Part shown: positions 1 to 6,106 of the stretch, piece by piece
How positions within the stretch are numbered: the stretch's first letter is position 1
Layout: every line of letters begins with the position of its first letter
Source of the DNA: Archangium sp.
GTDB lineage: Bacteria > Myxococcota > Myxococcia > Myxococcales > Myxococcaceae
Direction: 5' to 3'
Assembly: GCA_016793585.1 (NCBI GenBank)
Contig: JAEUJR010000978.1
Span: 1-8,253 of the forward strand
Length of the DNA: 8,253 bases
Translations under genes and position numbers: made by a program
The notes under the pieces: model-generated
What the model saw: only the letters and a program-made list of their open reading frames with translations
What the model was told of the DNA's origin: nothing
Databases searched by the model: none

Positions 1-557
1 CGGAGTTCCTCACGCCGCAGCGGTTCCTGCTCATCGAGACGGTGGAGCAGTCGCTGTCTCCGTGGGAGTGGCGGCAGTGGGTGAAGACGACGTCGACGAG
101 CGGGCTGCCGTACGTGTTCGACAACCCGCCGCTGTTTCAACAGCTCGACATCGAGCGGCTCAATCAGCAGGGCGCGCTGCGCTCGGCGTTCCTCTCGTGG
201 CTCTCGATGAACGTGGATGCTGCCGAGAGCAGAAGGCTCGCGATCCCCGAGCTGTTCAGGCCGCCGTCGATTCGCGCGGCGTCGGGCGTTCCGCGGCAGC
301 CGCTGTCGTTGGCGGGACTCGACGTGCAGGTGTTGGCTCAGCACCCGACGATTCGCCAACAGCTCGAGCTCGTCGGCTGTGCAGCGTGTCACACGACCGA
401 CGCCGACTTCGTGCAGACGCGCGCTGACCGCACCATCAGCCCGTTCTACGCAAAGGAACTCGACGCCCGGGCGAGGCACCTCGAGCGGTTGTCGGCGGGT
501 GAAGCGCCGCGCGCTCCCTTCGGGCCGCTGCAGCCGACTCCTGTTCTGCCGCCGTAA
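1..557 (+). CDS. C-terminal part of a c-type heme protein (5' end outside window)
   Basis: The reading frame is open from base 3 to the TAA at 555-557, so the gene starts upstream; the GTG at 42 is internal and only the last ~185 residues are visible. The one diagnostic motif is CAACH (378-392), a CxxCH site where heme is covalently attached to both cysteines with His as the proximal ligand. Such proteins mature outside the cytoplasmic membrane, so a periplasmic or envelope-bound electron carrier or oxidase is likely. Only about 54 residues follow the motif and none is Met; the only downstream His is codon 477-479, about 29 residues past the heme His. The ~110 residues before the motif are hydrophilic, have no transmembrane stretch and match no family I recognise. 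The tail is Pro-rich. It could be the last domain of a multi-heme cytochrome or a cytochrome-containing lipoprotein. The heme site is well supported; the function is unknown. Confidence 0.75.
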   Translation, partial: EFLTPQRFLLIETVEQSLSPWEWRQWVKTTSTSGLPYVFDNPPLFQQLDIERLNQQGALRSAFLSWLSMNVDAAESRRLAIPELFRPPSIRAASGVPRQPLSLAGLDVQVLAQHPTIRQQLELVGCAACHTTDADFVQTRADRTISPFYAKELDARARHLERLSAGEAPRAPFGPLQPTPVLPP

Positions 558-615
558 ACACCCACTTTCAGGCGCCATTTGCTGCGGCGATGAGCGGTGT
601 AGCATTCTGTCGCAC

Positions 616-1743
616 ATGGCCGACCCTGCTCGCAGTCCGGTCCCCGACCTGCTGTTCGACGCGGAGCAGCTCGAGCGACTCGCCGACCTCGGGCCACTCG
701 TCGACGCGCCGCACGCGGTCACCGCCGAGACCCCACTGCATCGCGTGACCGTCTTTCTCACCTACCGCTGCAACCTCGACTGCCCGTACTGCAAGACGAT
801 CGCGCGCTCCGAGGCCGAGCTTCACGCGAGACCGCAGAAGCGCCTCTCCCTTGATGTCGCCGCGTTCTCGACGCTGATCAGCCAGCTTGGCTCGACGCCG
901 ATTCGACATCTTCACTTCACGGGCGGAGAGGCGTCACTCGTGAACGGCCTCGACGAGATGATCAGCCGCGCGAAGTCCGCGGGCGTCGAACGAATCAGCC
1001 TCACGACGAACGGCACGATGGCGCCGCACAGGTACCTCGCGCTGATCGAAGCGGGCCTCGACGAGCTGCGCGTCTCCATCGACGCCGAGGAGCCGCTGCT
1101 CGGCGAACACCTCACCGGCCGTCGACACGCCTGGACTCGCGCCGTCGAGACCCTGCGCGTCCTCGGAGCGGCCCGCAGAGAAGGCGCGCCGTTCTTTCTC
1201 ATCGTGAACACCGTCATCGGCCTGGCGAACCGCGAACGCCTGCCCGCGCTCGTCGAGTTCTTCCTTCGCTTCGGCATCGACGACCTGAAGCTGATCACCG
1301 AGGTCGACGTACGCGACCAGCTTGGCGACTTCGCCGGAGCTGCTGAGTCGAAGGCGCGGGTTCGCGTTCTGCTCGAGCAGCAGCCGCCGGGCCGCTTCCC
1401 GCTCTTGCGCAAGAAGCTCGAGACCGTGTTCTCGCCCACCGCCATCGGCCTCGACGATGCTCCACGCACCGACTGGCGCTGCTACGTGCCGCTCACGGAA
1501 CGCACGGTCGATGGTGCCTTCTACTACCCATGCTCCGTCTACCTGCGCGAAGGCGGCGCGCCGCTCGGCCGGCTCACCGACTCGCAAGACGCTCAGCGCG
1601 AGAAGAGCGCACGCTTCGTGCTCGCCGGCTGCGGAACCGACCCCATCTGCCGACGCTGGTGTCTGCACTGCACCCGGTCGTGGAATGACCGCGTGAACGC
1701 CGCGCGACGAGACGAGGCCGTGACGCACGAGGCGCTCCCGTGA
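616..1743 (+). CDS. Radical SAM protein with SPASM/Twitch-like C-terminal cysteines
   Basis: A 375-residue radical SAM enzyme that would cleave S-adenosylmethionine reductively at a [4Fe-4S] cluster. The cluster motif CxxxCxxC is C52, C56, C59 (CNLDCPYC). A GGE-type SAM-binding motif follows at 103-105 (FTGGEAS), then the usual beta/alpha repeats (LTTNGT, LRVSID). The C-terminal third has six further cysteines: C289 and C306, then C339, C345, C349 and C352 (CGTDPICRRWCLHC). This resembles the auxiliary-cluster region of SPASM/Twitch enzymes such as anaerobic sulfatase maturases and peptide-modifying enzymes, though the spacing is not the classical one. ATG 616 is chosen because it sits just before the conserved N-terminus; the same frame stays open upstream but overlaps the previous gene. 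There is no clear Shine-Dalgarno before 616. The stop overlaps the next gene's GTG, so the two are almost certainly co-translated. The substrate is unknown. Family call is firm; reaction is not. Confidence 0.9.
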   Translation: MADPARSPVPDLLFDAEQLERLADLGPLVDAPHAVTAETPLHRVTVFLTYRCNLDCPYCKTIARSEAELHARPQKRLSLDVAAFSTLISQLGSTPIRHLHFTGGEASLVNGLDEMISRAKSAGVERISLTTNGTMAPHRYLALIEAGLDELRVSIDAEEPLLGEHLTGRRHAWTRAVETLRVLGAARREGAPFFLIVNTVIGLANRERLPALVEFFLRFGIDDLKLITEVDVRDQLGDFAGAAESKARVRVLLEQQPPGRFPLLRKKLETVFSPTAIGLDDAPRTDWRCYVPLTERTVDGAFYYPCSVYLREGGAPLGRLTDSQDAQREKSARFVLAGCGTDPICRRWCLHCTRSWNDRVNAARRDEAVTHEALP

Positions 1744-2222
1744 GCCCGACGCCCGATGAGCTCACCACGTGGCTGCGCGAGTTCGATGAACGACCGCTGC
1801 GCGCTGCGACCCACGTCCACCTCGTCGTGACCCCGCTCGGCCTCGGCGAGGCGGCTCGTCTGCTCGACGACCTTCACGAGCTCGGGGTCGAGGTGTTGGA
1901 GCGAACGACGCTGCGCGCCTGGAGCCGCCTCTCGACGGTGCTGCACGTCACGAACCGAAGCGCTTTGGCCATCGAGCGTGCGGTGCTCTTCGAACACGTG
2001 TGGCGACGGGTGGCGCCCGATGACCGCGCCGAAGCGTGGGGGCTGTCACTCGACCATGCGCGCGCGTTCCTTCCTCACAAACGACGCGTTCGCGAGCGCT
2101 ACCGGAACCTGCGGGTCGAGCTCGCCGACCGCGCCGTCACGCTCCACGCGTTTCATCTCGCCGACGACGATGACCTCGAGGCCGCTGCGCGACGGCTGCT
2201 CACCGCGAACGCCCTCGACTGA
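1740..2222 (+). CDS. Unknown 160-aa protein coupled to the radical SAM gene
   Basis: A 160-residue cytoplasmic protein with no signal peptide, membrane segment or cysteine pattern. Its GTG start overlaps the radical SAM stop as GTGA (1740-1743). A GAGG at 1729-1732, seven bases upstream, supports this start and translational coupling. The protein is rich in Arg, Leu, Asp and His. By eye the N-terminus reads as strand-helix-strand (about residues 24-60), with a Pro-x-Gly-Leu after the first strand. Near the C-terminus a Leu-His-Ala (H136) is followed by an acidic run (D142-D145) and a helix. This is faintly like the nucleoside diphosphate kinase fold, but the canonical NxxHGSD active-site motif is absent, so I do not assign that function. 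Tight coupling suggests it is a partner, substrate carrier or recognition subunit of the radical SAM enzyme (inference). The gene itself is well supported; its role is unknown. Confidence 0.8.
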   Translation: MSPTPDELTTWLREFDERPLRAATHVHLVVTPLGLGEAARLLDDLHELGVEVLERTTLRAWSRLSTVLHVTNRSALAIERAVLFEHVWRRVAPDDRAEAWGLSLDHARAFLPHKRRVRERYRNLRVELADRAVTLHAFHLADDDDLEAAARRLLTANALD

Positions 2223-2274
2223 GGACGACTCTCCTCCCTGCGCGTTCGGGGCCTCGTGAGAAATCGCTGCGTTC

Positions 2275-2280
2275 GAGGTG
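2275..2280 (+). promoter_or_regulatory. Shine-Dalgarno that decides the amylase start
   Basis: GAGGTG matches the anti-Shine-Dalgarno of 16S rRNA well. From its GAGG core there are five bases to the ATG at 2284. It therefore favours 2284 over the GTG at 2278, which lies inside the site, and over the ATG at 2308, which has GAGG only two bases upstream. Confidence 0.6.
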
Positions 2281-2283
2281 GGC

Positions 2284-3981
2284 ATGGCAGGTGCTTTGCG
2301 CGAGGTCATGAGTCGGTTCTTCCTCGCGGTGGTGTCGTTGAGCGCATGTGGTCCAGTGGTGGTCGCTGATGCTCCGGACACGATGATTGCGGATGCGGGA
2401 GTGGCTTCCAGCGACGCAGGCTCGATGTCGCGGCCCGAGGTCGATGCGGGTGAGGTGGTGGATGCTGGAGTCGATGCTGGCTCGCCGCCGGTGCTGAACG
2501 CAGACGCCGGAGCGCAGCTCTCGTGGCGACAGCGCGTCATCTATCTCGTGATGCCCGACCGGTTCTTCAACGGCGACACGTCGAACGATCGCTCGGGCAA
2601 CGCGAGCTGCTTCGACCCGAACGATCCGCGGCGTTTTCATGGAGGCGACTTCGCAGGTCTGCGCTCGAAGCTGCCGTACCTGCAGGAGCTCGGCGTCACG
2701 GCGTTGTGGGTGACTCCGGCGAATCTGCAGATCTCACAGCCGGGGAGCAGCTGCGGCTACCACGGCTACTGGGCCGACCTCGCGCTGCCCGATGACGGCG
2801 CGATCGAACCGAAGCTCGGCACGGCGAGCGACCTTCGCCAACTGGTGAACGACGCGAAGCGCGCGAACGTTCGGTTCATTCTCGATCTCGTGATGAACCA
2901 CACCGGGAGCAGCGCGCGGCTCAAGACGCAGCAGCCCACCTGGTTTCACGATCCGGCGACGTGCGCGTCGCTGGGAGATCAGACCGTGAATTGTCCGCTC
3001 AACGTGCGCCTGCCCGATCTCGCGCAGGAACAGCCGGCGGTCGCGCACTACCTCGACGCGCTCTCGGCGCGCTGGGTGCGTGAGTACGGGCTCGACGGCA
3101 TTCGCATGGACACGGCGAAGCACGTGCCGCGCAGCTACTTTCGCGACCACTGGTTCCCCGCGATTCGTGCGGAGCGGCCAGACATCTTCACGATCGCCGA
3201 GGTGTATCTCGAAGGTGGCGCGAACGACCTGAAGCCGTTCCTCGACGCGGGCTTCGACTCGACGTTCAACTTCCCGCTGCGGCGCGCGATGGTGAACGTG
3301 TTCGCGAAGGGCGGCTCGGTGGACGAGTTGGCGAACGCGGTGCGCGATGACGTGAGCACGCTGGGCCTCGCGCGAACGCTCGAGCTGACGAGCTTCATCG
3401 ACAATCACGACGTGCCGCGGTTCGTGTCGCTCGTGAGCGGCGTGTCGGAGGACGAGGTGCAGAAGCGGTACACGATCGCGCTGACGGCGCTGTTCACGAT
3501 GCCTGGAATTCCGCAGCTGTATGCGGGTGATGAGATTGGGCAGTACGGCGGAGCCGACCCGGACAATCGGCGGGATCTTCCTGCGTGGGCATTCGATGCC
3601 GCGGGGCGCGCCCAGCGTCACGCGATGGAAGCAGTGCCGAGACCCGGAGACGTGTTCACGCGCATGCAGCGGTTGATCGCGTTGCGCACGACGACAGCTG
3701 CGTTGAGTGATGGTGAGTACAGCGAGCTGTGGCGGCAGAACGGTGGGAACAACGCCAACGTGTTCGCGTACGGACGGCGCGCGGGAGACAGTCAGGTCAT
3801 CGTCGTCATCAACAATGGCGGGCAGTCGGTGAACGTCGACATGCAGGCGCCGTCGTGGGCTTCGACGACGTCGACGTACGAAGAGGTGCTCAACGACGGA
3901 GCGTCAGCGCTCACGTTCGCCGGCCGGAGAATTCGTCTCACCATTCCCGCAGGAAGCAGTGCTGTCTATGTGCGGCGTTGA
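2284..3981 (+). CDS. GH13 alpha-amylase family lipoprotein
   Basis: A 565-residue glycoside hydrolase of family 13, expected to cut alpha-1,4 glucan bonds (starch, glycogen or maltodextrins) outside the cytoplasm. Residues 1-22 form a lipoprotein signal peptide: Arg residues, the hydrophobic run FFLAVVSLSA, and a lipobox ending at C22. Residues 37-76 are an Asp-Ala-Gly-rich spacer with six DAG units. The (beta/alpha)8 domain runs from about 80 to 465: GYHGYW (158-163), region I D201..N205-H206, region II R274, nucleophile D276, K279-H280, region III acid/base E306, and region IV H375-D376. All catalytic residues are present. The last ~90 residues look all-beta, as in the usual C-terminal domain. 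YHGYW and the N-terminal PDRFFNGD resemble the CGTase/maltogenic-amylase side of GH13, so product specificity is uncertain. ATG 2308 (557 residues) is an alternative start that still gives a good lipoprotein signal. The gene converges with the ATPase operon. Confidence 0.93.
   Translation: MAGALREVMSRFFLAVVSLSACGPVVVADAPDTMIADAGVASSDAGSMSRPEVDAGEVVDAGVDAGSPPVLNADAGAQLSWRQRVIYLVMPDRFFNGDTSNDRSGNASCFDPNDPRRFHGGDFAGLRSKLPYLQELGVTALWVTPANLQISQPGSSCGYHGYWADLALPDDGAIEPKLGTASDLRQLVNDAKRANVRFILDLVMNHTGSSARLKTQQPTWFHDPATCASLGDQTVNCPLNVRLPDLAQEQPAVAHYLDALSARWVREYGLDGIRMDTAKHVPRSYFRDHWFPAIRAERPDIFTIAEVYLEGGANDLKPFLDAGFDSTFNFPLRRAMVNVFAKGGSVDELANAVRDDVSTLGLARTLELTSFIDNHDVPRFVSLVSGVSEDEVQKRYTIALTALFTMPGIPQLYAGDEIGQYGGADPDNRRDLPAWAFDAAGRAQRHAMEAVPRPGDVFTRMQRLIALRTTTAALSDGEYSELWRQNGGNNANVFAYGRRAGDSQVIVVINNGGQSVNVDMQAPSWASTTSTYEEVLNDGASALTFAGRRIRLTIPAGSSAVYVRR
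2392..2511 (+). repeat. Degenerate DAG-encoding linker repeat in the amylase
   Basis: Six Asp-Ala-Gly units, irregularly spaced and separated by Val, Glu, Ser and Pro residues, encode the flexible spacer between the lipidated cysteine and the catalytic domain. Codons for the units vary (GATGCG, GACGCA, GATGCT, GACGCC), so the repeat is kept at protein rather than DNA level. DAG-rich spacers after a lipobox are common in myxobacterial lipoproteins. Confidence 0.7.
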
Positions 3982-3999
3982 GCCTTGCAAGCGACGCCG
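3973..3999. terminator. Possible bidirectional hairpin between convergent genes
   Basis: CGGCGT (3973-3978) pairs with ACGCCG (3994-3999). The stem extends inward by one wobble pair and G3980-C3992, leaving a loop of about 11 bases that contains the palindrome CTTGCAAG (3984-3991). The hairpin spans the 19-base gap between the amylase stop (3981) and the convergent TOPRIM-like gene's stop (4001), where a shared terminator would be expected. There is no U-tract on either side, so intrinsic termination is uncertain. Confidence 0.3.
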
Positions 4000-4000
4000 T

Positions 4001-4627
4001 TCACCGGCCTGACAAGACAGCTGATCGCACCTCTCGCAGACGCTCAACGAGACAGTCTCGAGAACCTCGCAGCAGCGGTGCCACTTCGAGCAACTGCGCG
4101 CGCAACTCTGTCTGCCCAGCTTCACTCGCTCGCCCAAGCAGCTCGTCCCTCGAGGCGCGATCGTGCCTCAGCGCTTCGGCAGCGACGACCGGCGACACCA
4201 GCGTGCGCTGAAGTCTGATCAGCTCCTGGCACACCCACTCGGTGTTGTTGTCGACAAGCCGAACGAACGCAGGCTGCGTCAGCTCGTTCGCCCGCTTCTC
4301 GAGTTCGAGACGCGCGGCCTCAAGGTCGCTCGTGTTGCATTTGAACCGGCGGTTGACCATGTCGCGGAGACGATCCGAGTCGAGCAGCGCGACGACTGCA
4401 GCGCCACGTGCGGTCTCAGAGGCCTCAGTCGGTGGATCGCCGCACAGCATGTCGACCACCTTGTCGGCGCCGTTCTTTGGGAACGGCCTGAACGCCGCGA
4501 CCACCTCGTCACGGCGAACACCCTCGATCTGCAACGCATCAGCGACGAAGGCCATCATCAGTCGATGCGGTCCGAAGGTCTCCCTTCGCACGACGCTGTC
4601 CTCGTAGATGACGAGGACCTGCTTCAC
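4001..4627 (-). CDS. TOPRIM-like/DUF4276-like partner of the AAA ATPase
   Basis: A 208-residue soluble protein. A hydrophobic first strand ends in an acidic pair (QVLVIYEDS; E9, D10). After about 70 residues another hydrophobic strand ends in Asp-Ser-Asp (VVALLDSD; D83, D85). A strand-end Glu plus a later DxD is the metal-binding pattern of TOPRIM nucleases and of TOPRIM-like families seen beside ATPases (AriB of PARIS, RloB, DUF4276). The C-terminal half is mostly charged helix (about 100-208). If the assignment is right, it is the nuclease or effector and the ATPase is the sensor. The GTG start overlaps the ATPase stop (GTGA, 4627-4624), and GAAGG seven bases upstream (4639-4635) supports it. 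Overall similarity to any named family could not be tested here, so the fold call is tentative while the gene and its coupling are secure. Confidence 0.75.
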   Translation of the reverse strand: MKQVLVIYEDSVVRRETFGPHRLMMAFVADALQIEGVRRDEVVAAFRPFPKNGADKVVDMLCGDPPTEASETARGAAVVALLDSDRLRDMVNRRFKCNTSDLEAARLELEKRANELTQPAFVRLVDNNTEWVCQELIRLQRTLVSPVVAAEALRHDRASRDELLGRASEAGQTELRAQLLEVAPLLRGSRDCLVERLREVRSAVLSGR

Positions 4628-5802
4628 GAGGCGGCCTTCACGTCGTCGAGGTGGCCAGCGTATCGAATCTCTCCGAGCCCTGCGTAGCGCCGCAGCCAGG
4701 CACCGAGCCGGCCTGCATCGAGCTTCACCTGTCGGCTGCCCTCAGCCGAACGTTCGAGCACAACCGCCGACAACTCGGGCTCTTGAAGCGCGTCTAGAAA
4801 CCGGTCTGCATGCGTCGACACCACGATGGGCTGCTCGCTACCGGCCAACTGAAAACGGTCGGCCAGGAGTCCCACGACCGATGGGTGCAGATGCAGCTCG
4901 GGCTCATCAAAGACGAGCAACGAGCGGCTCGACGGCTTCAGCTCGAGAATCGCCAGCATCGCCAACAGTGACACCGAGCCGTCAGAGAGCGATTCTGACG
5001 TCACTGGCAGTGGGTCGCCCTTGTACTTGAGCCCGAACGTGAGGAGGGGCGTGTCGGCCGGGTTGATGACGATGTTCTCGATGTCGCTTCCGAGGCCTGC
5101 GCGCACCAACATCAGGTAGCGCTCCCAGCGCTCCGGGTCGTTCCGAAGCTCGAGCAGGGCGCCCGGCAGGTTCGAGCCGCAGCGACCGACTCGTCGCTCG
5201 ATCGACGGGTTCTGCTCGAGCCGAACGAGCGACGCAGGCCCGCCCTCCGAGGCCCACCTCGCCGTCACTGGTAGCGGAGGGAAGACCTCGATGCCGGCGA
5301 GGGCGTCTCGAATGGCACGAAGTGGATGGGTCTCAGGGTAGCTCCAAGCGAAGCCAAAGAAGGTCGACTCAGCGTGGGGCGGTTGCTGACGGCTTGCGTT
5401 GCCGTCCTTGAAATCGAGCACGCTCGTGCTCGCACTGCGGCTCCCTGCGACCGAGCCATTCCACAGCAGGGTTTCCTCGACGATCGCAAGCCGCCCTGCC
5501 TCTTTCGCGAGGGTTAGGGTGTAGTCAGCAGTGTTCGAGCCGAGCACGCCGTCGAGCGCCACCCCGAGAGTCAGGCGGTTCACGCCATGTCGAAGGAGCG
5601 CACGCACCCCACCGTGCGGTCCTCCAACGGCCGTCGCGAACTGACTCTCTACAGCCTTTCGAAGGAGTTCGCAGGCCTCGACGACAGTGCTCTTGCCCAC
5701 GCCGTTCTCGCCGATCAGTACGACGAGGCCAGGGGTCTTGAGTGTGAACTCCCTGAAGCAACGCATGCCGTCGATTCGGACTTCCGTCACCCGTGCTGAC
5801 AT
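4624..5802 (-). CDS. ABC-type AAA ATPase (OLD/RecF-like, AAA_21 type)
   Basis: A 392-residue cytoplasmic ATPase. Walker A is GENGVGKST (31-39), preceded by the strand and Phe-rich start typical of SMC/RecF/OLD proteins (MRCFREFTL). The ABC signature is SLSDGS (271-276), Walker B is LLVFDEPELHLHP (295-307; D299 and catalytic E300), and the switch His is H331 (VVSTHADRF). The ~230 residues between Walker A and the signature show no long coiled coil, unlike Rad50 or SMC, and there is no fused TOPRIM domain as in a one-piece OLD nuclease. This matches the stand-alone ATPases of two-gene defence modules. It should dimerise head to tail on ATP and act on or through the downstream 208-residue protein, to which it is coupled by a GTGA overlap. 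The ATG at 5802 is the first start; GAGG at 5819-5816 is 13 bases upstream, rather far, so GTG 5790 is possible. Codon third positions look less GC-rich than in neighbouring genes. Confidence 0.9.
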   Translation of the reverse strand: MSARVTEVRIDGMRCFREFTLKTPGLVVLIGENGVGKSTVVEACELLRKAVESQFATAVGGPHGGVRALLRHGVNRLTLGVALDGVLGSNTADYTLTLAKEAGRLAIVEETLLWNGSVAGSRSASTSVLDFKDGNASRQQPPHAESTFFGFAWSYPETHPLRAIRDALAGIEVFPPLPVTARWASEGGPASLVRLEQNPSIERRVGRCGSNLPGALLELRNDPERWERYLMLVRAGLGSDIENIVINPADTPLLTFGLKYKGDPLPVTSESLSDGSVSLLAMLAILELKPSSRSLLVFDEPELHLHPSVVGLLADRFQLAGSEQPIVVSTHADRFLDALQEPELSAVVLERSAEGSRQVKLDAGRLGAWLRRYAGLGEIRYAGHLDDVKAAS

Positions 5803-5877
5803 GGCCGAGAGACTACCTCAGGAGGCAGAGCTGACCGACTTTGCGAGCGGATCAGCCAGAACTCGTGCGGTCTGCCG

Positions 5878-6106
5878 TTACGGATACGTTCGCCTGAGTT
5901 CAGCCTCAGCCGCCCGCAAGCTCTCCACGAATTCTGCGAAGGAGACTGACAGCACTCCGCCGCCTTGATGCCGCAGGTCGAACTCGACACCTCCCCTGAC
6001 TCCTTCGTCACGCGACAGAGCGAAAGTACGGGTCGCCACCACACTCGAGCTCGACCACCAGTCGCTCATGCGTCTCGACCGAGGCGATCGTCGTCACGAC
6101 TTTCAT
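5878..6106 (-). pseudogene. Small gene B of a pair, apparently frameshifted
   Basis: The ATG at 6106-6104 overlaps the previous gene's TGA (ATGA). From it the frame gives a protein-like sequence (MKVVTTIASVETHERLVVEL...) that stops after 32 residues at TGA 6010-6008. The adjacent frame continues as equally protein-like sequence (SRDEGVRGGVEFDLRH... then a charged helix) to the TAA at 5880-5878. Removing one T from TTT (6025-6023) joins them into about 75 residues. The only uninterrupted frame for the C-terminal part opens at ATG 6069 (63 residues), whose first ~13 residues are Ser/Trp-rich and look like out-of-frame sequence. The joined product would be a small cytoplasmic alpha/beta protein; I do not recognise the family. 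UGA followed by C is also the context of the RF2 (prfB) +1 frameshift site, but no Shine-Dalgarno-like stimulator precedes it, so decay or a sequencing indel is likelier. Confidence 0.55.

Noticed and set aside
579..605. TTGCTG (579-584) and TAGCAT (600-605) as a promoter for the radical SAM gene, implying a near-leaderless transcript
   Set aside because: The spacing is only 15 bases, the matches to consensus are partial, and such matches arise by chance; no SD is seen, but that alone is not evidence of leaderless expression.
934..1728. Long open frame on the minus strand opposite the radical SAM gene
   Set aside because: An antisense shadow of a high-GC coding region; the plus-strand frame carries all conserved motifs.
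2221..2236. GAGGA...TCCTC hairpin after the radical SAM operon as a terminator
   Set aside because: Only five base pairs and no U-tract; too weak to call.
2734..3621. 295-codon minus-strand open frame opposite the amylase
   Set aside because: Arg/His/Val-rich composition typical of a reverse-strand shadow; all four GH13 regions are on the plus strand.
5803..5877. Promoter in the 75-base gap before the ATPase gene
   Set aside because: No convincing -35/-10 pair on the minus strand; only a distant GAGG (5819-5816) was found.
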